Source: Rhizoclosmatium globosum
Lineage: Eukaryota; Chytridiomycota; Chytridiomycetes; Chytridiales; Chytriomycetaceae
DNA length: 64,000 bases
Assembly: GCA_002104985.1 (NCBI GenBank)
Contig: MCGO01000024.1
Coordinates: 434,001 to 498,000 of the forward strand
Direction: 5' to 3'
The notes below the pieces were generated by a model that ran no database searches, had not been told where the DNA came from, and worked only from the letters and a program-made list of their open reading frames with translations. Numbering within the stretch: position 1 is the stretch's first letter; every line of letters starts with the position of its first letter. Below are positions 1 through 11,642 of this stretch, in pieces. The position numbers were made by a program, and so were the translations under genes.

Positions 1-3000
1 CAAGGCAGAGTACATAGAATTGGGGAACTTCAGTACAAAAGGTGGCTTCTTGTTCTTTGATTCAGCCAAAGCTCCAACTGGCTTCAAGTTCTATAATGGA
101 AGGTTAGCATACTGAAAACTTTGTAGCCATATCAGATCTTACCAAGTGAGGGAAACTCGCAACAGCATGATCCCATCCCAAGAAAGTATCCCTGAAATCA
201 ATGCGAGTCTCGGGATTCTTCATATTCCGGAAGGACGCACTGTCAGGGTCTCCATATCCCAAGACAACGTCCTGCAACCAGTCCGGAACAACAATTTCAC
301 TGCTTTGCATCAAATCACGCAAGCTTTCTACTACAGATTTGAAGTTATTTTCCTGACCCTTGCGGCGAAGCAGAACATTGAAAGTGCGATGGATGTCAGA
401 TGACTCCTTCTTGGTGACTTTGAGCATATCACGTTCGTATTGATTTGTGTCAAGAGCTACGCGGAGGGACCGAGAGTAAGAGCGCCCTGGACCTCTGCGC
501 TGTTGCCCTTCTTCCTCTTCATCATTTTCCAACGCCTTTCCTCCTTCCTTGTCCAGGGCATCAACAACCATACATCCACGAATATGCTTGATACCAAATT
601 GTTTCCTGAATGGCAATTGCTTCTGCTTCGTTTTATCTTTTCCAGTGTCTTTTGCATTCTTTGACCACGACGGAAGCTCTGGATCCATTTCAATCGTAAT
701 CAAAAATAGCACGTCGTGACGCTTTAAGGACTCCCATTCACGACGAATGGAGTCGGAGTACTTTCCAACGACAAAAGACACTTCACCCAGCACAAAACTG
801 GGTTTTGTCTCACCGACTGCCGGTGTTCCGACTTCAGTAACTTCGAACTGGTATGTCAGATAATGATGGAGATGAGAAACTTTGACTAAATCATGATTTT
901 GGTGACATACCCGCTCAATCGGAACAGCCATTCTCGCCCATCCTGAAAACACAGTCGATCCACTCAAAGAATCAACGTCAGGGGAATACTTTGGTGCAAG
1001 TCTCTTCACGGCGTCTTCCACATCCTGTCGAATTTCGTACGCTGTCTCCAATCGGAATAAGTTGAAATTCCTCAACAAGTAATCATGCATTGTTAAGAAC
1101 TGCAGATTGAGTTTTGGAATGGGCAAGCAGTGTGTATTTTGGAAGTTGTAAGAGTTGGGAGACCGGACATCGTCAAACAGGTCCGACTGAGTAAATAACA
1201 TTAGTTTTATGATAAACAGGGAAGTAAACTGAAAACAAACCTCGTTAGGGTACACAGATAAAGAATTGATCGAGTCTAGTTGCCTCGTCTTCTTGCAAAA
1301 AGTCCGTGCCAAAGTTTCCACTAAAAAGCTGGCTTCATACTTTTCTGCATCATCTTCATCTTCCTTATCGCCACCAACTACGGCAATTCTGAACCCTAAT
1401 TCCAAGCAAATTTCATAGAGAATCTCTATATCAACCTCTCCAAAATGCTTTCTGAAAGTTTCAGCAGTTTCCACAACACTAACAGGTTTCAGCGCAAAGT
1501 CTTCAAGTTGCTCATGGTACTTTAGGAAACACGTTTTTTGTAGACTTTGTAACCGTTCATAGTGAAGAGCAGTTGCTTCATCTTTCGTAACAGATGCACC
1601 TGTGAGATCGTCAATCTCGAATGATTCGTAAAGCTCATAAAGCTCCAAAAGTTGCACGAATGTAGAGCCGCTCAGGATATGAGACAAGCCAGCTTCGAGG
1701 CTGATTCTTCCACGACTGGCTAGAGCTGAAGAATAAGATGTTTGGGCAAAGTAGTGATCCTTCAAGAGGACGGTAAGGTATCGCCTTGTTGGAAGTTGAG
1801 CAAGCAAGTCTGTCATAAATTCGACTGTTCGGTCGCAGAATTCAATGGCAGCGCGGTTGTCTGCAGTTGGAGTTGCTGGAACAGTCGCCAGCACTTTGTA
1901 GTACAATTTGATGAGGTTTGACATGAAGTATTGCTCGTTGGTGATTTCTTCTTCTGTGGCTAGAAAGTGTAAATTTTAGATGCAGTCATCGATATAAATG
2001 ACACTCTGGCGTGTCTCAAGAGAAAGTTCACAACATCGTTCATCCCTTGTTCACCAAGTCCAACAATACGTATTATGTGAATATCCACACGTTATTTCAC
2101 ATATATTCGTTGCTTATGCCCTTTTATAGCTCGGACTTACCATTAGCGCGCTTCTTTTCGGCCTTATTCCAAGATTTTCGAAGGCCAGACCCTTTGTCTA
2201 GCTCCATTTCCAACTTTTCGGCATCACGCAGTGAGTGCCAGATTGAGATACCGACAAGTTTCATTGATTCGGCACGGACAATATCGTTTTCGAGAGATTG
2301 GAAGGCATGAATCAAGAAGACGAGGAGAACGCGACGAGATTCGATGGGCAGAGAGTCGCTGATCAACAGTTTGAGGACATCTTTGAAGAGCCGAGAGAAC
2401 TTTTCGGGGTCTTCAGTGAGGAGCCGCCAAGGCCCAGCGACACGTTCTCTGCATTTTTCATTGAGTAGAGCAGCAATCGACAGCACGTGGTTTTTCGAGG
2501 CTTTTGCATTAAAGTTTGGCCACAGGTACTGAGCGAGAAGAGAGCGTCAGTTGGATGAGGGGGGCAAAGCAGAAAACAAACAAACGCACGCGCTCCAGAC
2601 ACTGATTCAGATCGAGCAACATGGCATTTCGAACGGCGGCAGTGCTGTCTTCGAGTTCCGCCCAGAGTTCGTCGACGACCTTCAGCGAGAAAGCGGGTTG
2701 GGAGGCGGTCTTCTTCCCCTTTTGGCGCTTTGTCTCAGGTTGCTTCCAGTGCTTCGCGGCCAGTTTCGACACGGACAGCGACGCGAATTCGGCGGCGGTC
2801 ACGTTCAAGTTCTGTGGCGCGGCCTCGAACTCGGCGGCCTCGACTGCGACTGCGTCTTCGTTTGGTGTTGCGTCCGCAGTCGCGCCTGAGGTGCCCGCGT
2901 CAACTGCCTTGGACCCGCGGGCGTCGTGCATCTCTTGGTCGCTGTCGTCGGCTTCGGCGGAAGCGGCTGAAAAGAACCCGAGGTCGGCTGGCGGGTGCGG

Positions 3001-3009
3001 CGTGGGCAT
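1..3009 (-). CDS. AQR: Aquarius-type intron-binding spliceosomal protein, 5' part only
   Basis: N-terminal part of Aquarius (Cwf11/EMB-4), an SF1 RNA helicase-like protein that binds intron RNA upstream of the branch site in the spliceosome. Exons: complement(<1..90, 143..1186, 1241..1959, 2141..2528, 2590..3009). The first about 110 residues are low-complexity and acidic. The armadillo-like region and beta-barrel/pointer region follow. Family-typical segments include LLAQLPTRRYL, LPKLNLQFLTMHDYLLRNFN, YEIRQDVEDAV, NVLLRRKGQENNFKSV and VPDWLQDVVLGYGDP. The helicase motor with its Walker motifs lies beyond base 1 and cannot be judged. The intron at 1187-1240 is in frame and could be misread as coding (open, with no stop); alignment to the family shows it is an intron with GT-AG ends. 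The start codon is 187 bp from the divergent ABCG start, so the two probably share a promoter region. Confidence 0.93.
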
Positions 3010-3196
3010 TTCTGGTGAACTGTTGTTGAACAAAAAAAGTGGAATGGAAAATGTAGAAAATAAAGAATTGGGAGACATTCCTGATTTCCTCTCTTTCTTT
3101 TCTTGGCATATGATGAGAAAGAATGGGATTGTCATACTTTCTCATCAACAAGATTGACAAGTGACTTTCAACCTTCCTGTTGCCGCTAGATATAAA

Positions 3197-5306
3197 ATGA
3201 CTGAGAAGAGCGACAAAGCTGAACATACAGTGTTGATATCTGGAAACAAGAGTGGAACAAACGAAGTAAGTTTGGTGAAACCTGAGTGCTATTCCTTATT
3301 TCACATCCCACAGATTAGATGGAAAAACCTAACTTATATTGTGCCTTACGGAAAGAAGGGTGAGACAAAGACGCTTTTGGATAACGCGTCGGGTTATGTT
3401 CGTCAAGGCCAGGTGGTTGCAATCATGGGCGGATCTGGTGCTGGAAAGTCAACCCTTTTGAATACTCTTGCCGGCCGTATAGCGGAGCAAAAAGGCAGCG
3501 AGTTACGGGGAGATATTTTATTGAATGGCGAACCAAGAAATCCCAGTAATTGGACCAATATATGCTCATACGTTGAACAGGTATTGAAGGGATTTACACT
3601 AGTTGATCAACGACATTAAAACATTGGCGAAAGGACGATTTAATGTTCACAAACTTGAGCGTTGAAGAGACTTTGACGTATGCGGCGAAACTGCGACTCC
3701 CTTCTTCCATGTCATCCAAACAAAAACTTGATAAAGTTAACGAAGTCATTATGCAACTCAATCTTAATGGATGCCGTAAAACTTGGATTGGCGACAGCCT
3801 CAGTGAGTCTTCTCTGACACATCCATTGAAATGCTAAGTTTAAACACTCGACTCTCAACTAGGACGTGGAATTTCAGGTGGTGAACGTAAGCGTGTAGCA
3901 ATCGGAGTGGAGCTTGTCGCAAATCCCTCCATTCTCTTTCTCGATGAACCAACCAGCGGCCTTGACTCTGCCAATGCACTTGGAATTCTCGAAACAATCA
4001 AGAAGATTGCAGTTGATAGAGGAATGATTGTCCTCATGACGATTCATCAACCACGTACAGAGATTCTAGACCTTTTCGATAAAGTGATTTTGCTCTCGTT
4101 GGGTAAGACTCTCTGGTTTGGATCCACAAACAGCGCGTTGGATCATTTTGAGCGACATGGTCACCCTCTTCCACCAAAAACAAATCCATCAGATGTATGT
4201 TGTCTATTGATTTGTTGATGATCTAATATTTTATCGGTTTAGTTCTTTTTGGATGTTATCACGATCGACCGTCGAACTCCTGAAGCCGAAAAAGCCTCTT
4301 CTGCGACAATTGATAAACTGCACAAAGCGTACAACGAAAAAATCGGCTCCTACAACTCTCCTTTTCCCTCGCAGTTACTTCACATTGACTCGAGATACGT
4401 TTGGCCGCTCGCATGGCATCAAGAATTTGCTGTACTCCTTTCAAGAAACATGAAAGATTTCTCGCGTAATGGTGCAGCCATCAAGGCATCACTCGGACAG
4501 ACGTTTTTTCTTGTGATATTGATGGGATTTGTCTTTTTCCAAGAAGCCAATGATCCTGCTGGTGTTCAATCGCGTATTGGGTTCCTTTTCTTCATTTGTA
4601 TCAACCAGACGTTCAGTGTTGTCATGCCCAACATTAGTGTATTACCAACGGTACGTACAATTTTCAAGAGGGAACGAGCAGCCGGTTGTTATCGTGCATC
4701 TTCGTGCTATCTAGCGAAGCTCGTTAGCTCGATTCCCATGGTTTGTCTAAACTCGCTTATGATGTCTACACCGTTGTATTGGATGGTTGGATTGCAAAAC
4801 AGTTGAGTATTGCTTGAGGATTCATAACCTTATAAAGTATTCCACCTGCTGTAGATGTGACACGTTTCTTCACTTTTATTCTCATCATTCTCGTACACTC
4901 AAACACGGCAATGTCTCTCGCATACTGTATCGGCTCCGCTGTTCCTACTGCACAAGTCGGACAAATCATCGGACCCCTCACAGTAATCATTTTCAATCTA
5001 TTTGCAGGCCAACTCGTTAATATTGGAAAAATCACCTGGGTGTTCCGTTGGATCCAATACATTTCCTTGATTTCGTTTTCGTACAAGGGGCTTATGCAAA
5101 ACGAGTTCAAGGGCTTGGAGCTGCAATGTACGGGGCAAATGCAGTGCCAAACATATATGGGAGATGTGATTGTTTCTCAATATTCTTTGGAAGAACCGTC
5201 AAAGTATTTTTGTGTGTTGATCAATGTTGGCTTAGCGACAATGTTTTTGATACTTGGTTACGTGTTTTTCCAACGTACCTCGCGACCAATGATGCGTTTG
5301 AAATAA
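3197..5306 (+). CDS. ABCG (White-type) half ABC transporter
   Basis: Eukaryotic ABCG half-transporter of 615 aa, with the nucleotide-binding domain first and the membrane domain second. It is expected to dimerise and export lipids or other hydrophobic compounds. Exons 3197..3265, 3314..3580, 3634..3802, 3863..4194, 4243..4801, 4855..5306. Walker A is GGSGAGKS, the signature is ISGGERKR (the intron at 3803-3862 falls just before it), Walker B is ILFLDEP followed by the D-loop SGLD, and the switch region is IHQP. The C-terminal half has about six hydrophobic segments and a short loop with paired cysteines near the end (QCTGQMQCQTY), as in the family's last extracellular loop. Substrate cannot be assigned from sequence. 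The start was chosen as the first ATG after in-frame stops; it lies immediately downstream of an AT-rich stretch. Confidence 0.93.
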
Positions 5307-5436
5307 ATAACTCGTTTTATTTTGTGGAAAGACATTGATGATGAAGTAGGAGTACTTGTGTGGTGGAGAAACAACAAACCTTCTTCTAGGAAATCACAAA
5401 CTAAGTCTCTGAACTGTGCCGCCGCCGTCAAAAACG

Positions 5437-5508
5437 CTCCCAGACGGGGAATTGAACCCCGGTCACGGCCGTGAAAGGGCCGGATCTTGACCACTAGACG
5501 ATCTAGGA
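5437..5508 (-). tRNA. tRNA-Glu (anticodon TTC)
   Basis: A 72-nt cloverleaf reads on the minus strand. The acceptor stem TCCTAGA pairs with TCTGGGA (one G-T pair) and leaves discriminator G. The D-arm is GTCTAGTGGTCAAGAT-like and the anticodon loop is CTTTCAC with anticodon TTC. The T-arm is CCGGGGTTCAATTCCCCG. No intron and no encoded CCA, as expected for a eukaryotic nuclear tRNA. The sequence fits tRNA-Glu rather than tRNA-Asp by anticodon and acceptor stem. Confidence 0.93.
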
Positions 5509-5973
5509 CTGATTTAAGGTGAAGGTATTTTGGTATACAATCTCGTTTTCACTATCGAATCAGCCCAACGCAACCAACTCCGACGCGTTTCTAAGCTTAA
5601 AAATGATTTTCCAAAGTTTGAAGACAACGAATAATGGTGCCAAGGTCAAAGCGGCTCCTTTGTGATTTCTACATCAGAAGATCTCTAACTTCTCTAACCT
5701 TTTTTCCATTGCGAGCGTCACTCCATCAAAGTACGATAGGGTAGGAAAATAATAGATTATTGACTACGTGAACTTCGTATGACATCATTTATTTCTATGA
5801 AGTCTTGACTTTCTTCAAACAGTTGCACATTATTGAAATAAGTTTTTGAATAGAATAAAACGAAAAAGGAAGTATTAATGCTGTTCAATTGATCTTGCAT
5901 GAGGAGCGATCGAAGCCCAAGAGCCACAATCAACATCATCCCGACTTTCTCCGTTCGAAAACCGGCAAAAAAG
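5509..5973. other. Intergenic stretch between tRNA-Glu and IVD
   Basis: About 465 bp with no convincing coding region on either strand. It is AT-rich near 5740-5880 and probably holds the 5' flank of both the tRNA gene and the isovaleryl-CoA dehydrogenase gene. No repeat or RNA gene was recognised. Confidence 0.5.
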
Positions 5974-7504
5974 ATGCTTGCACTTCGCCAACTCACCCGC
6001 CTCGCTCGCCCAACTTCATCGATCCGCCTTGCCATTCCAAAGCGTGGCCTTGCCTTCGACTCGTACGAGACCCGCGTTGTTGGACTCTCTGAGGAGCACA
6101 ACACGGTTTGTGTTCCCGTGCTTTCTTGACTTGAACTCACTCGTCCCGGCCATTCCAGCTGCGAGAGTCCGTCTTTGACTTCTGTCAGAAGGAGCTTGCG
6201 CCTCGTGCTCACCAGATTGACAAGGACAATGCCTTCCCAATGGACATGTACGGCTTTCAACTTATGGATTCCTTGCTGTTAACTCAACTAACGAAACGTT
6301 CAGGTGGAAGAAATTCGGAGACATGGGTCTTTTGGGAATTACTGCTCCAGGTTCGTAATCTGTTTTGGTTGACTTGTGTATGGGATGATGGGTTGTGCTT
6401 AACAAACGTCAAATCCAGAAAAGTATGGTGGACAAGACATGGGATACTTGGCGCACTGTCTTGTCATGGAGGAAATCTCTCGCGCTTCTGGTGCTGTTGC
6501 TCTTTCATATGGAGCTCACTCCAACCTTTGCGTAAACCAAATCGTTCGTAACGGAAACGAAGCTCAGAAAGAAAAGTACCTTCCACGGTTGATTTCTGGA
6601 GACCACATTGGTGCCCTTGCCATGAGTGAGGCTGGGTCTGGAAGTGATGTTGTATCCATGAAGTTGAAGGCCGAGAAGAAGGGTAAGAAAAACACTTGAT
6701 TCCTTTGGAGCTAAATAATCTCATAAAAGGTGATCGCTACATTTTGAACGGTACCAAGTTCTGGATCACAAACGGACCTGACGCCGACGTTTTGGTTGTG
6801 TATGCCAAGACTGACATCAACGCTGGTCCAAAGGGAATCACTGCCTTCCTTGTCGAGAAGGGATTCAAGGGATTCACAAAGTCACCGAAGCTTGACAAGC
6901 TTGGAATGCGTGGTTCCAACACTTGCGAGCTCGTTTTTGAGGACTGTGAAGTTCCTGCTGAGAACGTTTTGGGTGAAGTAGGAAAGGGAGTCTATGTCTT
7001 GATGTCTGGTTTGGATATGGAAAGATTGGTTCTTGCAGCTGGACCTTTGGGATTGATGCAGAACGCTTTGGACATCACCATCCCATACGTTCATGAACGC
7101 AACCAGTTTGGTCAACAAGTTGGACAGTTCCAATTAATTCAGGCCAAGATGGCGGATATGTACACCAAGTTGGGAGCCTCTCGATCATACGTGCACACTG
7201 TTGCCCGTGCTGCTGATGCTGGATATGCCAGTCCTCAGGACTGCGCCGGTGTCATTCTCTATGCTGCTGAGCGTGCAACGGAGGTGGCCCTGGATGCGAT
7301 TCAATGTCTCGGAGGAAACGGATACATTAACGACTGTAAATTTCTTTTTCTTCTCTCTATTTATGTTTCCTCATCACCACTATTCAATTAGACCCAACCG
7401 GACGTTTGCTTCGTGATGCTAAGCTGTACGAAATTGGTGCCGGAACCAGTGAGATTCGTCGTATGTTGATTGGTCGTGAATTCAACAAGCAATTCAAGCA
7501 GTAA
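5974..7504 (+). CDS. IVD: Isovaleryl-CoA dehydrogenase, mitochondrial
   Basis: Acyl-CoA dehydrogenase that oxidises isovaleryl-CoA to 3-methylcrotonyl-CoA in leucine breakdown, passing electrons to ETF. 416 aa; exons 5974..6105, 6159..6247, 6304..6350, 6419..6682, 6730..7335, 7392..7504. Family segments are nearly unchanged: [86 protein letters not shown] and [14 protein letters not shown]. The catalytic base is in the central [14 protein letters not shown] region, where IVD differs from other ACADs. The N-terminus is rich in Arg, Leu and Ser with no acidic residues for about 25 residues, consistent with a mitochondrial presequence. It could be confused with other short-branched ACADs, but the identity to IVD is high throughout. 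Confidence 0.95.
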
Positions 7505-7513
7505 AAGTGTGTT

Positions 7514-7519
7514 AATAAA
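7514..7519 (+). terminator. Polyadenylation signal after IVD
   Basis: AATAAA lies 9 bases after the IVD stop codon, the only consensus hexamer before the next gene. Confidence 0.5.
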
Positions 7520-7742
7520 CTGACTGCTCTCCATTAGAATCAGAATCAAAGAGAAGGAAACAGATTTCGGTGATATCATTGTTCGTGGGGAATTTGCAAG
7601 TTCCAACGTGGAACAAGGCGATTTTTCATTTGATGCCGCTGCAACGTGGCATTTCCCTCCACCCAAAAATTGTTCCCCCAAACAACAAAAGGACAACCTC
7701 CTCTCTCTGCGATCAACACAAACTCAAGAACAATTCCGAACT

Positions 7743-9596
7743 ATGCAGCCCCAACTGTTTGCCCCACTGCCCGAGATGCTTCCGTTCGCCTCTCTGAACC
7801 ACAACCAGAACCAGCCCGCCTCGCCTCTCCAGCCAAGTGAGCCGCCAAAGAACCTCAAACGCCGGCGCTCAACCTCCATCGAGGACGAGGCCGAGCTTCC
7901 CGAGGCTCCTCCTGGCATCGACCCTGAGGCGTACGCGGAGGCAGTGGGGACCAGCAAGTCAAAGCGCTCTCAGGCCCAACGTGACATTATCAAACAAGCA
8001 AGGTACCTACTAAAGACACCCATCTCGTTTTGATTGACCAATCAAACTTAACCACCCTTTCTTCTCCCACAGAGTTGTTCGTAACCGTATCGCTGCCCAA
8101 ACGTCCCGTGACAAGAAGCGCCGAACTTTCGAGGATCTTGAAACGCAAAACGTTCAACTCAAGGCCCAACTCTCTGCTGTGATGGCTGCCAATGCGGAAC
8201 TGATGGCTCAAGTAAAACAACTGTCTGCCGCCCTCCAACAAGGGGCCTCATCCTCCATGTCTACCTTGCTTCCATCACCGTCTCTCTCTGCCCGCTCCGC
8301 TTCCACATCTTCGGCCTCTTCTCCCGACGACTCCCCAATAATCTTGTCTGAACAAGCAACCCCTCTCGTCCTGGGTTCTGAAATCAATCTCTTCTCTTCC
8401 GTTTCCATTCTTGGTCAAGGCGAGCCAGCTGCGCTCAACAACGCCTAGACTCTTGATGACTTGAACCGACTCTCTTTGTTGTCTCTACCGGTACCCATGC
8501 TGTTGGATCGGTCTCCTGTCCGTACTGAAACTACTGGATCTGTGCTTTATTGAATAGTCTCGATCCTGTGTAAGCGACTTGCACTTCCACACTGTCCTAG
8601 CTTAAGATCAACATTATCTTCCAATTGATTTTGTGGCTTGATCCTCTTCGCTGAGTTCTGGATGCTACTGTGAATGTGTTGGTTCCCACCAGCTTCCGCT
8701 GGTCTCTGGTTCTTTCTAGACTGTTCGAAGATTGGTCATGATGTGAGCTCATGCTATATACATTCCTTCTTCCATGGTAGTCTCTCAGGACAGTGTCAGT
8801 TCATTGGCTCTTGGAGATTGGTGACTAGGTTTATACTTCTCGATTCTGACTTGACTGCAATTGTGCCTCCTCGGCTCATTCCGGTCGTCTGTCACAGTTG
8901 AGGATGAGATTCACTGTCTACTGCCAAACTTCTTCGCTAATGTCCTGCTCTGAATTGTTTGAAAATTATGGAAGATGAAATGTTTATAGCATAGGCTTTG
9001 TTATGATTCGTTGAAAAAACAGTGTGTGTTGAATCATTGTGGGAGCCCATACTTTGCAGTATGTATATAGGATCTTAACGAAGTAATCTAATGCCCCTGA
9101 ATCCTGAAGTTGGTATGTTTTGAACTTGCTGGTTTGGTGTGGTTGTACTTGATTGTGCACACTTGATTTGGACTTTTCTTTTAGGTATGAATCTCTTGAT
9201 AGTCTCTCGCGCGACACCGGACTGGTCCTTGCTTGTTGTTACCTCGGTTCTCTTGTTGGTCATCTTGGGTCTTGTTTTTGGCTGTTTCTTCGTCCCTGGA
9301 GCAGCCAATGGTTCTATGCAGCCGCGACCAAGCTAAATGATGGAAATGGAATGACGGATTTTGATTTTATGAACTTCTTGAAGGGAGGGCAGATGCCTGT
9401 CTATGAGAGTGCAACTACATTGGGAGTTGACTTTGATGCGCTATTTGAATCTGTGGGTCAGCCACAACTACAACTGAACTCGACTGACCTTGTGTTGGAT
9501 GCTGATTTGGATGCTCTGTTATTCGGGAGCTGTGATTCAACACCTTCATTACCTGTTGGTCCCTCATTGAACTTCAGTGACTACCTCAAGTTCTAA
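7743..9596 (+). CDS. HAC1: HAC1/XBP1-type bZIP factor with probable IRE1-spliced intron
   Basis: bZIP transcription factor of the unfolded protein response. Exon 1 is 7743..8002 and exon 2 begins at 8073 after a normal GT-AG intron. The basic region RNRIAAQTSRDKKRR matches the XBP1/Hac1 type (asparagine, paired Ala, Gln-Thr, Arg), and a leucine-zipper coil LETQNVQLKAQLSAVMAA follows. Without further splicing the frame stops at 8446-8448, giving 211 aa. A separate open frame ending at 9596 encodes an acidic, hydrophobic-patch C-terminus (FDFMNFL, GVDFDALFES, LDADLDALLFGS) typical of an activation domain. Joining 8428 to 9322, both at CNG|CNG sites, keeps the frame and gives a 296-aa protein. 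The bZIP identity is secure. The unconventional splice is inference from motif, frame and a 5' hairpin; the 893-nt intron would be long for this class, and the 3' hairpin is weak. Confidence 0.82.
8422..8436 (+). promoter_or_regulatory. Candidate IRE1 5' cleavage stem-loop in HAC1 mRNA
   Basis: The RNA reads GAGC-CAGCTGC-GCTC: a four-base-pair stem closes a seven-base loop. The loop fits the IRE1 consensus CNG|CNGN, with cut expected between 8428 and 8429. XBP1 has the same seven-base loop geometry. It lies near the end of the unspliced reading frame, 18 bases before the in-frame stop. Confidence 0.6.
8429..9321 (+). other. Putative IRE1-excised intron of HAC1 (893 nt)
   Basis: The segment between the candidate cleavage sites CAG|CTG (8428/8429) and CAG|CCG (9321/9322) holds many short stops. 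It has no polyadenylation hexamer and shows local inverted repeats, such as TTGGCTG pairing with CAGCCAA just before the 3' site. A polypyrimidine-AG that looks like a normal acceptor ends at 9184, so part of the segment might instead be removed by the spliceosome (a donor-like GTAAGC is at 8570). The intron also carries a 49-codon ATG frame at 9187-9336 with a strongly hydrophobic core. Confidence 0.45.
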
Positions 9597-9642
9597 TTTA
9601 GTTTTAAAATTCATTTTGGCCGTCTTAATCCTCTCTCTGTAC

Positions 9643-9648
9643 AATAAA
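9643..9648 (+). terminator. Polyadenylation signal after HAC1 3' exon
   Basis: AATAAA lies 46 bases past the 3' exon stop. The absence of any such hexamer between 8448 and 9640 supports one transcript covering both HAC1 open frames. Confidence 0.5.
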
Positions 9649-10386
9649 CCATCCTTACTTCTAATTTCAATTGGTCATTACTGCGCGATTCTTGCGGAAC
9701 TTGAAACGTTCGTGAAGGTGGGGTGAGTTGGATACGTTGCTGAAGATAATAAGAGTTGGAGAATGTCAGAATACGGAATTTTCCCTAGTTTGTATGCTGT
9801 GTTGGGCTTCACATATTTCAGTCGCACACTGTTGTTGGCTGAGGGATGTCTCGTCTGCAAGCTGAAACATTTAAACCCTCAAGAAAGTAAGCGGTGAGAC
9901 ACGCGTTGCATCAAGAATTATTTGTCGACACGAAGGGCCCAAATCCGCTTATTAAATATTTGAACTTGACTTTCGAGGCATTATTCCAGCGTTTTAGGGT
10001 GGAGTATGAGAGTTCATGTTTGTCGTTACTTGTTGGTGCGTCCCGCCTTCTTATTCTTTATTTATTTTTAACTTGTCAAAGTCTCAAAGTCTCCTCAGAA
10101 CGACTCAGACTGTAAACAATGTCTGATTGAAAGGCTGCATTCATAATTAGTATGTGTTTTATCAGTCGCGTCACCTGGTCTAAGTAGGATGTTGTCAGCT
10201 ACAAGACGCATAATAGCAATTGTCACAGACATCACTCTTCACTCAGCAATTTGAAACAAACAAAGGGGATATAGAGGAGTATCGGTTCCCAAGAAGCTGA
10301 AGAGCAACGAACAACGCCAGAAATATATCGTCAAAACTCATTAGCCTTTGTCCGACCTAGCTTCTGCGACCTTAAAATATTCCAAT
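9649..10386. other. Intergenic stretch
   Basis: About 740 bp in which I see no gene, RNA gene or repeat that I can support. Short open frames are present on both strands but lack family features. The right end may hold the promoter of the following (probably broken) gene. Confidence 0.4.
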
Positions 10387-11642
10387 ATGGCACAACGTCT
10401 ATATCTCTCGTCGTTCTCAAATGTATTATCTTAGCAGCCAGCTCATTTTCCTGCAGCGGAATCACCCCTTTCTCTCCAACTTTTATTTAACAACGCGTTC
10501 GACGGGGATTGTCAACACGCATCAAAAAATGACACCATACGACAGATTCTACATGAGGCCAACACGATGCAGACAATATAGACTCGTCTCGTATCCATTG
10601 CGTTGCGTCAATCTGTAGGAGAGAACCTCTGTTCGCTCTCAAACGGAAGAAGACGTAATTGAAGTGCGTCGCGCGAAATACCGAGAAAACGACGCGTTTC
10701 GAGCTCGTCTCTTTGACCTCACGCCAAAGTTGGACCTAGGACGAAACGAGCTTTACTCTCTAATGAAGGAAGCAGGTGTGTCTCACTTGAAGTCATTTAC
10801 CTCAACCTAAAATCCTAATTCTGTACGTAGGAATGTCTCTATCTATCCCACATCTAACGAGAGAGGACCTACTTGAAGACAACTTCGACGACATTGAAGA
10901 AGAATGCATAAGTGTAGTCTTGCCGATTGAAGCAGAGTGTGATGATCTGGAAGTTGATGATCTTCAGTGTGAAATTGAGTTTGAAGTGAATGCTATGCTT
11001 GCGCTAGAAAGAATCACTGCCAATGACAACATAGTGGTGTCTGAAGAACCCTCTCATATTTCTCCTGCTTTCAATATTCTTGAGTATCAGGATCCATTTG
11101 ATGTTCAGCCGCAGCCACAACAATCACTTTGCAGAACTGAAGATCCTTATCACGGCTTTGATTTGTCTGAATTTTGTCAAGATGAGAAATATCCACGATT
11201 CTTTACTGCCAACCTCACAGAGACATTGTCTGGAAAACATATAAACCAAGTATCTGTCATTCTAGGGTCAGACTTCAGACTCTTCATCAAAAAACGAGAT
11301 CGGTTGGATTTCATTTTCCCGAAATTTGCCACAAAGTTTGCGACACCTGCTGAGTTCAAATTCAAATTCCCTGCCCGAGTTACAAATCAAAATACACAGT
11401 ATCATAAACTGTATCTTGCAGAACCATGGATGAACGATTTTCTGGCAGCTGAGAATATTCCAACTCTGTCTCAACAACAAGCACCACAGCAACATTCAAA
11501 TCCTCTTGCCGCATCTCCAGTTGGCCTCAATGGAAACTGTTTGGCACCTATTGGGTGGAATGCTTCAGATGATAATTTGACCACACTTGGAAACAAGCTG
11601 AAGCAAGATGGATACATTGACCACAATGTAGTTACAATTTGA
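10387..11642 (+). pseudogene. Unrecognised gene, 5' half probably broken
   Basis: The 3' part (10833..11642) is an open frame of 269 aa preceded by an exon with matching splice sites (…AAGGAAGCAG|GTGTGT, then GTACGTAG|GAATG). It is acidic at first (LEDNFDDIEEECISVVLP), then basic-aromatic (KRDRLDFIFPKFATKFATP). Upstream, coding-like sequence starts at ATG 10387 but is interrupted by TAG at 10432 and again near 10582, each where CAG would fit. A one-base offset near 10630 moves the frame into the downstream exon. These breaks argue for a pseudogene. The alternative is that only 10764 or 10833 onward is translated. No family was recognised, and no stop-bypass signal was seen. Confidence 0.4.

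Noticed and set aside
8449..8553. In-frame continuation of HAC1 past the TAG stop by readthrough
   Set aside because: About 34 open codons follow the stop, but the context is not a known readthrough signal, the segment is short, and the CNG|CNG join explains the acidic frame better.
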